In this document: positions 1 through 10,900 of the stretch, piece by piece
Layout of the letters: each line of letters opens with the position of its first letter
Numbering within the stretch: the first letter of the stretch is position 1
Assembly: GCA_035610365.1 (NCBI GenBank)
Contig: CM069439.1
Location: 23,201,533-23,265,532 of the forward strand
Origin: Aquatica leii
Lineage: Eukaryota; Arthropoda; Insecta; Coleoptera; Lampyridae
Direction of reading: 5' to 3'
DNA length: 64,000 nucleotides
Made by a program: the position numbers and the translations under genes
The notes under the pieces: generated by a model
What the model was told of the DNA's origin: nothing
What the model saw: only the letters and a program-made list of their open reading frames with translations
Databases searched by the model: none

Positions 1-1570
1 CCAACATACGTCTAGGCCATGGAAGCTAGCGCAGCTCCATACATTTACTGAAAAGTGTCAGCTACACTTTTTGGAGCTTGTGTAATTAACTACATGACTT
101 CTTAGAGGTCTTTAATAGGCGCGTTATTTGAACTTAAAAGTTTTTTCGTCTTGCAAATTCCAGAATCCTTCTTTTATTGTTCTCGCTAAGAACTGCTTGA
201 TACTTTTTTATTCCAGCTTCTTTCAGTCTTGCCGGTAGGGTTAACTGGCAACCGAAAAAAAAATGCCACTAACGCCGCGTTCTGGTCTACCGTAGACACT
301 CTTCATCTACCACGCCCGATGGTTCTGTTTATCGTGTGCTCGCGATACCACTTAATTCGCATACGTCTTACAGTAGTCAGTGAAATCATAAACATTCGAG
401 CAATTGCTCGATTACTACGACCGCGCGCTAACTCGGCGATGATTTAATTGAGGCTTCAAATCAGCACTCGTATGTGCAGGCATTATCAACAACAAATAGA
501 TTTCTAGAAAACTTGATGCTGTATTTCTACTAAGTCATAAATTAAACTAAAATCTACAATTACATTTACAATAATTACGGATGGCAGTAATTCACAATTC
601 ACATATAATAAATAATAGCCTAACCAATTAAAATTTAAAGACTATAACAGCGACTTAAAAACTAAAAATCGTAAATGAATATAAAGGTAAAATACTGCAT
701 TGTTCTTAATTGTCATTTCTAAAAAATACAATAAGAATGATTATTTATCGTATTATAGTAAAGCAAAGTATGGGTGACAAGGGAAATACGAATTTTTTGT
801 TTATCATACTAGTGATGGTGCCTCCCCCGCTCCTAAAAGAACGTATCGTGGAAATGCAATGACGCATTAAGTTCTATTTATTTATTCTTACGAAGATTAT
901 ACGCGTTTACACCCATATACGTATTACCAAATTCAAATAAGTGTCGTATTTTCTACTAGTGTCGCAAAAAGAAAATTGATTTTATTAACGTTATCTAAAA
1001 AGATTGAAGAAAATATTTGACATTTCTGTTTTCTTTAATAAGAAATTAATCAGCTTGTGGAATACAATAATTTATAAAAGAATCTAGAAAATGAGTAAGT
1101 TTAAGCTTTTTAAAACTCTAATTTTAGAGGTGTCTTTTGTCGAAAATTTTAAAATTTGTTTTGGCAGTTTCTCGTGTAATTTTGAATAAAAGTAATAACT
1201 ATTAATATGCATTGGGTAACTGTTTTGGCACAAAACTGTTCTTTTTAGTGACACAATCGTCATTCTTATTTTTACGACCATCAATTGTATTTTTAGAGAA
1301 GAATTTTCAGATTTCAGTTTTTGTTTCTAATTTTGCATCAGTGGTTTCTAATTTCATTGCAGAGTTGCAGGTATAAATACGTTAAATATTTTTAATGTTT
1401 ATTATTACTTTAAAAAAATATCAATCATTCTTACTTTCAGACCTTTATTAATATTTTATATTATTAGTTTTATTTTTTCGTTTGTTTTTATTCAATGTAC
1501 ATAATTGATTCGTTTCCGCGATTCTATCGCAGCCTATTCGCGCGTTAAAATCTCCTGTGTGTCTTCTTCA
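1..1570. other. Unannotated AT-rich sequence
   Basis: I see no gene, transposon end or long repeat here. The short open frames (for example 229-447 on + and 1084-1284 on -) show no family motif and no splice structure. The stretch ends where the first recognisable unit of the Penelope-derived array begins. Confidence 0.6.
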
Positions 1571-3366
1571 ACACAAATAAAGACGGAATTGTGTATGATA
1601 CCGTTCAACAAATAAAATTACTTCTATCCCCAAAATCGATCGGGCAATAAAACTAAGCACGAAAAGAGTTTACTGACCAGAGTGTCAGCGTGTAATGTCA
1701 TACATAGGACAAATAGACCGAAACATTCAACGCAGAGCTACCTAAACACAAAGAAAGCGGAGCGGGTTACGACAAAAAGATACACATAGATCGATATTTG
1801 CATTTGATATCACATACCATTTTCAATAGAAAACATCTCTGATCAGGGTTAATGCGCAGAGCCGAGTAAATAAGTGATGTTACTAGCAAGCTTTGGGACA
1901 TCTACAAAAAACAAAACGCCAAAAAGAAGGACTAGTAGCAGCCTACAAGATTATGTCGCCGGATTCACCGATAGACTCAAGAAGATCTTAGAATAGAAGA
2001 ACATCGGAGTTGCATATGGTACCCTTCAAAAATGAAATAACTTCTATCGCCCAAAATGGAACTGGCAATAAATCTAAGCACTAAATGGGTTTACTAACCC
2101 GAGTGTCAGTGTGGAATGTCATACATAGGGCAGACAGGTTGAAACGTTCAACGCAGAGCTGAACACAAAAAAACGGAGTCGTCATTGGATCACCACTGCT
2201 AACATCTTGAAGTTTGAGGAAAAGGCTCAATCTAACGACATAAAGCCGAAATGCTTTGCCATCTGATCCCACGGAGAAACTACTCTAGCAGCACCCGAAA
2301 GAAGGTGAACAATGCGGTTCTTAGATGTAGTGGTGACACTCATGAGCTACAACCTTGACTCATTCGTTCTACGGCAAGAAGACACACATAGATTGATATT
2401 ATCATGCGACATCACACGCTATTTTCAATATAAAAAGGCAGATTAACAGCACCGTACAGGATTATATCACCGGCTTCACCGATAGACTCACGAAGATCTT
2501 AGAATAGAAGAATATCAGAGTTGCATATGGTACCCTTCAAAAATGAAATAACTTCTATCGCCCAAAATGGATCTGGCAATAAATCTAAGCACTAAATGGG
2601 TTTACTAACTCGAGTGTCAGTGTGGAATGTCATACATAGGGCAGACAGGTTGAAACGTTCAACGCAGAGCTGAACACAAAAAAACGGAGTCGTCATTGGA
2701 TCACCACTGCTAACATCTTGAAGTTTGAGGAAGAGGTTCAATCTAACGACGTAAAGCCGAAATACTTTTCCATTTGATCCCACGGAGAAACTACTCCAGC
2801 AGCATCCGAAAGAAGGTGAACAATGCGGATCTTAGATGTAGTGGTGGCACTCATGAGCTACAACCTGGACTCATTCGGTCTACGGCAAGAAGGCACACAT
2901 AGATTGATATTTGCATGCGACATTACACGCTATTTTCAATAGAGAAACTTTTTGATTAGGACTCTTACGCGCAGAGATGAGTAAATAAGTGACAGTAAAC
3001 TGCACTTTTTAAGACATCTACAAAGGACAAAACGCCAAAAAGACTAGCAGCAGCTTTATACAAGTTTATGTAGCTGGCTTCACAGATAGACTCAAGAAGA
3101 TCTTAGAAAAGAAGAGTATCGGAGTTGCGTATGGTACCGTTCAAGAAATAAAATAACTTTTAGCCCTCAAAATGGATCTGGCAATAAAACTAAGTACGAA
3201 ATGAGTTTACTAACCAGAGTGTCAGTATGGAAAGTCAGATATGCTGAAACATTTAACGCAGCTGAACACAAAAAAGTGGAGCCGTTATTTGATCACCACT
3301 GTCTTCGGCTATTGCGCACCTCTTGAAGTTTGAGGAAGATGTTTAATCTAACAACTTAAAACCGAA

Positions 3367-3624
3367 ATGGGTCCTCTGATCCTATACAGAGAAACCGCTA
3401 TACATCAGTTCTTGAGGCGCATTAAAAACCACTGTAGCAACATCCGAAAGAAAGTGAACAATGTGGTTCTTAGATGTAGTGGCGACACTCCACGAGCAAC
3501 AACCCGGGCTCATTCGGTCTGCGGCAAGAAGACACACATAGATCCATATTTGCATGCGACATTACACGGAATTTTCAATAGAAAAACTCCGATGAAGACC
3601 CTTTTCATAGAGCTTAGTAAATAA
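3367..3624 (+). pseudogene. Best-preserved reading frame of the Penelope array (junction between two units)
   Basis: This 85-residue frame crosses from the end of one unit into the start of the next. Residues LYRETAIH (about 6-13) match the R..REA.EI region after a Penelope GIY-YIG domain. YGKKTHIDPYLHAT further on (encoded near 3520-3560) matches the region after the reverse transcriptase palm. In an intact element these occur in the opposite order, so the frame marks a head-to-tail junction. Equivalent frames occur at 4056-4238 and 10022-10204. It is not a gene, only a fossil of the repeat. Confidence 0.55.
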
Positions 3625-5296
3625 GTGACATTACTAGCAAGCTGCACACTTTGCGGCATCTACAAAAGACAAAATGCCAAAAAGACGGATTAAAGCACCC
3701 TACGCGATTATGTCACCGGTTTCACCGATAGACTCAAGAAGTTCTTAAAATAGAAGAATATCGAAGTTGCATATGGTACCCTTCAAAAATGAAATAATTT
3801 CTATCCCTCAAAATGGATCTGGCAATAAAACGAAGCACTAAAGGGGTTTACTAACCAGAGTGTCAGTGTGGAATGTCATACATAGGGCTGATAGGCTGAA
3901 ACTTTCAACGCAGAGCGGAACACAAAAAAACGGAGTCGTCACTGGATCGCACCACTGCTAACATCTTGAAGTTTGAGGAAGAGGTTTAATCTAACGACTT
4001 AAAGCCGAAATGCATTGTCATCTGCTCCTACAGAGAAGCCGCTATAGATCAGTTCTTGAGGCGCATTAAAAACCAATGCAGCAACATCCGAAAGAAGGTG
4101 AACAATGTGGTTCTTAGATGTAGTGACGACACTCCACGAGCAACAACCCGGGTTCATTCGGTCTACGGCAAGAAGACACAGATAGATCCATATTTGCATG
4201 CAACATTACACGCAATTTTCAATAGAAAAACTTTCTGATGAAGACCCTTATTCATAGAGCTTAGTAAATAAGTGGCGTTACTAGCAAGCTGCACACTTTG
4301 CGGCATCTACAAAAGACAAAATGCCAAAAAAAACGGATTACAGGATTAGATCACCGGCTTCACCGATAGACTCAAGCAGATCTTAGAATAGAAGAATATC
4401 GGAGTTGCTTATGGTACCCTTCAAAAATGAAATAATTTCTATCGCTAAAATGGACCTGGCAATAAAACTAAGCACTAAAGGTGTTTACTAACCATAGTGT
4501 CAGTGTGGAATGTCATACATGGGACTGACAGGCTGAAACGTTCAAAGCAGAGCTGAACACAAAAAGAGTTGTCATTGGATCACTACTGCTAACATCTTGA
4601 AGTTTGAGGAAGAGGCTCAATCTAATGACTAAAGCCCGGATGTTCAGGCAAAATGCCTAAAAATGCCTATATGAATCATTTTTACACATAAATGCCATTT
4701 TCTCTTATAAGCGCCTAGTTTGTCTTAAATTTAGAAAATTGGATTTTTTCATATAAGTTAACGCTATTTAAACAAATCTAAGGTAGGTAACCTACTTACA
4801 ACCGTTTTTCTTTATATTTATACTTAATACCGAAAAGTGATTGTAAAATTTCTATGAATTTGCCACCTGACAAAAAAATATTTATTTAACTTTCAAAAGT
4901 GGTTTATGCAGGTCTGTATTTCTAACGAAAACTAAATTCTGTGAGGATGTTATTGTCACCGTTACTTTTAAACCCCTAGCCCGGTTGCGGCGGCTTGCTT
5001 TTTGTGTTTAATCCGCATTACCTTTTGATTTACAAACAAAACAAAATGGTCATTTAAAAATGGAAGAACGATGTCATTTTTATGAAAATGTGTGGTTTTT
5101 AAATTTAGTTGTACTTTAAATTTGCTGTAATAATGTCATGCTGAAACTACGGTCTTCTGTAACCGACAAGTTAAATAAATTCGCGCGGGATTTCGGAAGT
5201 GGCATTTTTGCGACTGACGGTGATATGCTGTTTCGCGGATTATGTGAACAATCTGTTAATTTCGAAAAGAAATATTTTGTTACCCAAGGATCTAAC

Positions 5297-5483
5297 TGTT
5301 GTATCTTACACGATACTCATTTATAAAAATGAAAGAAAATGTAAAACTTACAACTTTATTAAAAGGGTGCTTTCGCCATTACAACAAACGATAGACAAAA
5401 TCATATTTACAACGGTCTTTTTACTGGTGTCTCTTACATCTAAATATTTTTAGTTGTGTCTCCGCTTACGCGCAGACATTACA
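5297..5483 (-). repeat. 3' LTR of the gypsy-like element
   Basis: This 187-bp direct repeat is identical by eye to 7805-7991. It is preceded, on the - strand, by the purine tract complementary to 5484-5493. The outer border abuts CTAAC, the target duplication. Confidence 0.92.
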
Positions 5484-5529
5484 TCTCTCCCCTACAAAAA
5501 ATCACAAAACTTTACATTCTACATTACAT

Positions 5530-6120
5530 TTATAGGTTTAATCGGTCAGGTCTCTTTTTAATCCTAGTTGGTCTAACATGAACGACCTGCTGACCGGTTT
5601 TTGCATTAGGTGTTTGAACCTGTGCCTCTTTCGGCGCCTTATCGCTATAATTGTTTATATTAGTAGTGGTATATTTAAAATTGTCGTTTTCCGAAGTAGT
5701 TGGAGGAACTGTTCTATACATTTGATCTAAATGCCGTTTTACTAACTGCCCCGTATTTGCAAGTTTACAAATATATGTTCTCGGACCCAGAACCTTGTCA
5801 ATCTTTGCACTAACCCACGATATTTTATTAACTTTATTATATTCTCTAACATAAACGTCCTCCCCCATTAGAAAAGATTGATTTCTACCCTTTTTGACTA
5901 CTTTTAAATTTGTTTTTCGTATTATGAATTCTGGTTTTATGCTGTCTAACCGTGTTTTCAACTTTTTTCCGAACATTTTAAAAGCGGGTGTGGTTTTTAT
6001 TGTACTATGTACACTATTTCTATAATGTAATAAATATCTAGCTAATATGCAACTAACTGATACGCCAGAATTTCTCGGGTCTTCTTCCAGCAGTCTATCT
6101 AGAACTTTTCCCTCAACCAT
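5530..6120 (-). pseudogene. Integrase C-terminal part of the gypsy-like element, fused to a stray gag segment
   Basis: Reading from 6120 down, the frame starts with MVEGKVLDRLLEEDP, which belongs to gag (copy of 7270-7327), then passes directly into integrase sequence: YLLHYRNSVHSTIKTTPAF and MFGKKLKTRLDSI, the YRN.-HS-T..TP...-FG motif near the end of gypsy integrases. A basic linker and an RPTRIKKRPDRL tail follow just before the polypurine tract. The integrase zinc finger and DDE core are absent. The product could not integrate DNA. Confidence 0.85.
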
Positions 6121-6341
6121 CCCTGTGACAAATCTAATTTTGAAAAAGACTTTCCCCCTTGCAAGGCTGCAAATACTGTTTCTATCCGCGGCAATGGATA
6201 TTTATCGTCTTTCAAATACTTATTTACCGAAATTCTGTAGTCGGCACATAACCGAATTGTGCCATCTTTTTTAAAAACGGGCACTAGTGGTGTACCCCAG
6301 AGAGCATTGGCTACAGGTGTTATTACCCCTTCGTTTTCCAA
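6099..6341 (-). pseudogene. Reverse transcriptase N-terminal fragment of the gypsy-like element
   Basis: The 80-residue frame has MENEGVITPVANALWGTPLV, VFKKDGTIRLCADYR and YPLPRIETVFAALQGGKSFSKLDLSQ. These are the fingers and first palm motif of Ty3/gypsy reverse transcriptases (the KLDL aspartate is present). It then runs into the misplaced gag segment. The YxDD catalytic motif and everything downstream are deleted. A frameshift of about 1 nt near 6362-6368 separates it from the gag-protease frame. Confidence 0.88.
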
Positions 6342-6361
6342 ACGTAGTAACTCTTTCTCTA

Positions 6362-7714
6362 CTAATTATAAGCCAATGGCAAACTCCTAGGTTTAAAAAA
6401 TTTAGGTACAGTTCCTTCAATTACATCCAACGTTACCTTACTGTATCTATAACAACCTAACTTATCATCAAATAAATTTTCATATTTCTTTAGAACTACA
6501 TCTAATCTCTGGATTTCTGGTTCCAATGAAAACATATTATCTTTAAAAATATCTGCCCCTAACCAACACAAAATGTCTCTTCCTAACAACGGTGGGCCAC
6601 CATTTTCAATGACTAATATTTCTACGAGCCTAACCTTATCCTGAAATCTTAAATTTACACTAATTTTTCCTTTTGGAATTATATCTGATCCATCATATGC
6701 CTTTAAAATCGTTTTTGAATTATCTAATGTAATACTGCTAAATGAATTTTTGTACAAATGATCCGAAATTGCTGATATTGCTGACCCTGTGTCAATCTCC
6801 ATTTCAACAGGAGTCTCATTAAAATAAACGTTAACCTTAAAATTATTTTTTTGTTCTCCGTCTAACTTAAATAAAGGGCTCTCCACTAAATCGGAATTAT
6901 CACTTTCAACTTCACTGGGAATTGTTTCCGCAGTCACATTTAAAAAATTGTTTCTTTTCTGATACGTACAAACTATACCAATATGCCCTACTCTATTGCA
7001 TCTATTACACTTATAACTCTTATATGTACACATGCTGAAATTATGGTTTCCCTTACCACATGCATAACACTTTGCTTCCGGCCTGTTTTCTTTCCTTACA
7101 CTTCCCGTTGCTGGCTCGTGTGAAGGTCTTCCTGATGCCTTTCTGTAATTGGATGCCTCGTGTACCAGTTTCTTCTTCAAATTGAACACGTACCCATTAG
7201 CTGAGCTTAACTTCAACGATGCTTCTTTCTTTATCGCTAATTCAAACAGTTCTGCAAGTTTTTTCTTTGTCGGGTCTTCTTCCAGCAGTCTATCTAGAAC
7301 TTTTCCCTCAACCATCCCTGTGACAAACTTATCTTTTAAAATTTCATCCAAATTTGGGCCAAAAATACAATTTACTGCTAACTTCTTCACTCTTGCATAC
7401 CATTCATTTATCCGTTCCCCAACCTCTTGTTGTGCTTTGTAAAAATTCCTTCTTTCGTTGAATGTCGAAATTGCTTTGGAATATTGTCCCATAAGTAGAC
7501 TACACAATTCATCGTATGTCTTTGTATCTGGTGTCACTGGATCACATAGATCCCGTACTGTTGTGTACACCATATTACTTAATGCTGTAATCAGGATTGG
7601 TACCTGTCTTTCTACATTTATATCATTTGCCTTGAAAAATTGTTGCAATTTTTCTTTAAAAATAACAAAATCATCTCCACAATCGAATTGCGGCATGGTT
7701 CCAATGACGGCCAT
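6362..7714 (-). CDS. gag: Gag-protease polyprotein of the gypsy-like element
   Basis: The 450-residue frame is intact. Residues 1-190 are a gypsy-type capsid region (NMVYTTVRDLC; FNERRNFYKAQQ; GERINEWYARVKKLA). Two CCHC zinc knuckles follow (CYACGKGNHNFSMC and CNRCNRVGHIGIVC, around residues 220-250), which bind genomic RNA. An aspartic protease with the DTGSA active site and the LLGRDIL motif lies at about 305-390, then a short linker to RT. The start is the ATG at 7712-7714, about 90 bp inside the 5' LTR. A Gag of this quality in a deleted element could still package RNA, but that is inference. Confidence 0.85.
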   Translation of the reverse strand: MAVIGTMPQFDCGDDFVIFKEKLQQFFKANDINVERQVPILITALSNMVYTTVRDLCDPVTPDTKTYDELCSLLMGQYSKAISTFNERRNFYKAQQEVGERINEWYARVKKLAVNCIFGPNLDEILKDKFVTGMVEGKVLDRLLEEDPTKKKLAELFELAIKKEASLKLSSANGYVFNLKKKLVHEASNYRKASGRPSHEPATGSVRKENRPEAKCYACGKGNHNFSMCTYKSYKCNRCNRVGHIGIVCTYQKRNNFLNVTAETIPSEVESDNSDLVESPLFKLDGEQKNNFKVNVYFNETPVEMEIDTGSAISAISDHLYKNSFSSITLDNSKTILKAYDGSDIIPKGKISVNLRFQDKVRLVEILVIENGGPPLLGRDILCWLGADIFKDNMFSLEPEIQRLDVVLKKYENLFDDKLGCYRYSKVTLDVIEGTVPKFFKPRSLPLAYN

Positions 7715-7804
7715 CTCGAAAAAAAATAAATTTTATGGACGATGAATAAAAAGGAAAATCTTCTTGTAAGTTTCTAAAAAAATCGTTTTTGCCTCGTCGC
7801 CAAA

Positions 7805-7991
7805 TGTTGTATCTTACACGATACTCATTTATAAAAATGAAAGAAAATGTAAAACTTACAACTTTATTAAAAGGGTGCTTTCGCCATTACAACAAACGAT
7901 AGACAAAATCATATTTACAACGGTCTTTTTACTGGTGTCTCTTACATCTAAATATTTTTAGTTGTGTCTCCGCTTACGCGCAGACATTACA
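7805..7991 (-). repeat. 5' LTR of the gypsy-like element
   Basis: This is the second copy of the 187-bp LTR, identical by eye to 5297-5483. It is followed on the - strand by TTTGGCGACGAGGC, whose TGGCGACGAGGC part fits a tRNA 3'-end primer site. I did not identify the tRNA. The outer border abuts CTAAC (7992-7996). Confidence 0.9.
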
Positions 7992-10900
7992 CTAACCATC
8001 ACAAAGCAGTAACTTTAAAATTCAAGGCTCCAAAAATTCCGTTATTGAAAACGTTTACATCAACATCTAATCGTCAATCAGAATTTTTGTTTGATTTGTG
8101 TAAAGTGTTTCTAAGTGCTAGAATTCCGCTATGGAAGTTAGAAAATCCGTTTTTACGAACATTTTTTGAAAAGTATACCAAAGAAAAATTACCAAGCGAA
8201 TCAACGTTGAAAGAGAATTATATCGACAGTGCTTATAAACTGGTAATGGTAGAAATTCAAATGTATATAAAAACCCAGAAGATTTGGATATCTATAGATG
8301 AAACCACAGATGCTGTAGGAAGGTAATTTATTCAATAATTTATAAAATTGAAATAAAACTTAATTCTGCAGGCACATTGTTAATGTTGTAATTGGATCTC
8401 TCGAACAAAATCAAACCTCCAAGATCTACCTGTTAAACTCCGATTGTCTTAAAAAAGCAAATGGTTCTACAATTGCTCAATTATTCACAAATTCACTATA
8501 TTTACTTTGGCCAGATGAAATTCAACACGAAAAAGTGCTTATGTTTTTAAGCGACGCCGCTCCTTATATGAAAAAAGCAAGAAAAGCTCTCAAAGTGTTA
8601 TTTGCACGTACTTTTTATTTAACGTGCTTAGTTCATGGACTACATCGTGTATCAGAAGAAATTTGTCAACAATTTTTCGATTTAGATATGTTAATATCTT
8701 CAGTGAAAAAGATTTTCCTAAAAGCACCATCAAGGATACGAATTTTTAGAGAAATGGCACCAGAACTCACTCTGCCACCACAACCCATACTGACTCGCTG
8801 GGGCACATAGATATCAGCTGCATGTTATTATGCTAACAATTTAACAAAAATTAAAAAATAATTCAAAATTTAGATAAAGATTCGGCGACCTCGAAAAAAA
8901 TGGAAAAAGCACTTTTAGAAAAGAAAAACCTAAAAAACGATTTGGCATTTATTTCCGCTAATTATTCTTTACTTCCTAGTACAATAACAAGTCTAGAAAG
9001 TAGAGATTTACTTTTAACTGATGCAGTTAGTACTGTAAATAATGCTATCAGTGCGATTTGTAGTGTTTCTGGCAATAAAGGACGTGTTATACAAGAGAAA
9101 TATAAAGCTGTATTTGCAGCAAATAAAGATTTTGAAATTGTAAAAACTTAGCCAACATTCTTTCAGGTAATACAAATGTAACAAATCCTGTAGATTATGA
9201 AATTATGTAAACTGTGTGCTTTAAATTCGCAGCAGTTACATCAGTAGAAAGATCATTTTCACAATTAAAGTATATATTATCTGATAGAAGACAAGGTTTA
9301 CCTATCGAAAACATTAAAAATCTTCTTATAATTAATTGTAATTCTGCTAAATCATAAATTTGTTGTTAATTGTTTTTGAAATGTGCAATAAATTCAGTTG
9401 GTTATTAATGCCTATTTAATATTTTTAAATGCCTATTTCTCGATTTTTTAATGCCTTTTTGCCTGCTTATTTTAATATTTTTTAGTGCCTAAACATCCGG
9501 GCTTTACTAATGACATAAAGCCGAAATGCTTTGCCATCTGATCCCACGGAGAAACTACTCTAGCAACACCCGAAAAAAGGTGAACAATGCGGTTCTTAGA
9601 TGTAGTGGTGACACTCATGAGTTACAACCTGGAGTCATTCGTTCTACGGCAAGAAAACACACATAGATTGATATTTGCATGCGATAGACTCACGAAGTTC
9701 TTAGAATAGAAGAATATCGAAGTTGCGTATGGTATCGTTCAAAAAATGAAATAGCTTCTATCCCCAAAATGGATCTGGCAATAAAAGTAATCACAAGAGG
9801 AGTTTATTGACCAGAGTGTCAGTGTGGAATGTCATACATAAGGCAGATAAGCTGAAACATTCAACGCAGCTGATCACAAAAAAATCGGAGCCGTTATTTG
9901 ATCACCACTGTTTTCGGCTATTGCGCACCTCTTAAAGTTTGAGGAAGATGTTTAATCTAACGACTTAAAGCCGAAATGCGTTGTCATCTGATCATACAGA
10001 GAAACGGCTATACATCAGTTCTTGAGGCGCATTAAAGACCACTGTAGCAACATCCATAAGAAAGTGAACAATGTGGTTCTTAGATGTAGTGGCGACACTC
10101 CACGAGGAACAACCCGTGCTCATTCGGTCTACGGCAAGAAGACACACATAGATTCATATTTGCATGCGACATTACACGCAATTATCAATATAAAAACTCT
10201 CTGATGAAAACTCTTATTCATAGAGCTTAGTAAATAAGCGACGTTACTAGCAAGCTGCACACTTTGCGGCATCTACAAACGACAAAACGCCAAAAAGACG
10301 GATTAACAACACCTTATACAATTATGTCACCGGCTTCACCGATAGACTCAAGAAGATCTTAAAATCGAAGAATATCGGAGTTGCATATGGTACCCTTCAA
10401 AAATGAAATAACTTCTATCCCCCAAAATCTGGCAATAAAATGTAACCACTAAAGGGGTTTACTAACCAGAGTGTCAGTGTGGAATGTCATACATAGGGCA
10501 GACAGGCTGAAACGTTCAACGCAGAGCTGAACACAAAAAAACGGAGTCGTCATTGGATCACCACTGCTAACATTTTGAAGTTTGAGTAAGAGGTTCAATC
10601 TAACGACATAAAGCCGAAATGCTTTTCCATTTGATCCCACGGAGAAACTACTCTAGTAGCATCCGAAAGAAGGTGAACAATGCGGATCTTACATGTAATG
10701 GTGACACTCATGAGCTACAACATGGACTCATTCGGTCTATGGCAAGAAGACACACATAGATTGATATTTGCATGTGACATCACACCCCATTTTCAATAGA
10801 GAAAATTCTTGTTTAGGACTCTTACGCACAGTAAGCTGCACATTTTACGACATCTACAAAGGACAAAACGCCAAAAAGACTAGCAGTAGCTTTATACAAG

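Larger units (their letters stand above)
5297..7991 (-). mobile_element. Gypsy-like LTR retrotransposon with internal deletion
   Basis: The two 187-bp LTRs (5297-5483 and 7805-7991) look identical. They start TG and end CA, and are flanked by a 5-bp target duplication CTAAC (5292-5296, 7992-7996). Reading on the - strand, a primer-binding-site candidate TGGCGACGAGGC (7791-7802) follows the 5' LTR, and a polypurine tract AGGGGAGAGA (5484-5493) precedes the 3' LTR. The interior has gag, protease, the first part of reverse transcriptase and the end of integrase, but the RT core, RNase H and integrase core are missing. Identical LTRs mean a recent insertion, so this defective copy was probably mobilised in trans or was damaged during its own reverse transcription. 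Confidence 0.92.
5138..9357 (+). pseudogene. hAT transposase gene, interrupted and with nonsense mutations
   Basis: The coding frame begins at 5138 (BED-finger-like start with FATDGDMLFRGLCEQS and KKYFVTQG), stops at the LTR insertion at 5296, and resumes in the same frame at 7997, after the target duplication, with HHKAVTLKF. The first exon ends at 8322. A 49-bp GT..AG intron (8323-8371) leads to IVNVVIGSLEQ and FLSDAAPYMKKA, the catalytic region of the DUF659-type hAT family, and TRWGT. There a TGG-to-TAG change at 8808-8810 gives a stop. Further coding sequence follows (8900-9150), then the C-terminal dimerisation motif TSVERSFSQLKYILSDRR at about 9240-9300, ending at 9357. The stop codons, a frame break near 8850 and the LTR insertion make it non-functional. 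Confidence 0.85.
4630..9506 (+). mobile_element. hAT-superfamily DNA transposon, decayed, carrying an LTR element
   Basis: The ends are near-perfect inverted repeats: TAAAGCCCGGATGTTCAGGC at 4630 and, on the other strand, TAAAGCCCGGATGTTTAGGC reading inward from 9506. They are flanked by an exact 8-bp target duplication, CTAATGAC, at 4622-4629 and 9507-9514, which is the hAT signature. Both ends carry repeated AATGCC subterminal motifs (4650-4690, 9408-9490), typical transposase-binding arrays. Inside is a transposase gene (5138-9357) split by a gypsy-like element at 5297-7991. The insertion target is a unit of the Penelope-derived array, so the hAT is younger than the array. Confidence 0.88.

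Noticed and set aside
1084..1284. Small - strand open frame in the left flank
   Set aside because: AT-rich, no family motif, no splice context; likely chance.
2081..2783. Repeated - strand frames beginning MGSDGKAFRLYVVRL / MGSNGKVFRLYVVRL, seen in several array units
   Set aside because: They are the complement of the Penelope-derived repeat; repetition comes from the array, not from a gene family.
4232..4250. CTGATGA in array units as a hammerhead core
   Set aside because: The bases are explained by the coding sequence LMKTLIHRA of the Penelope RT tail, and no GAAA at the right distance or paired stems follow.
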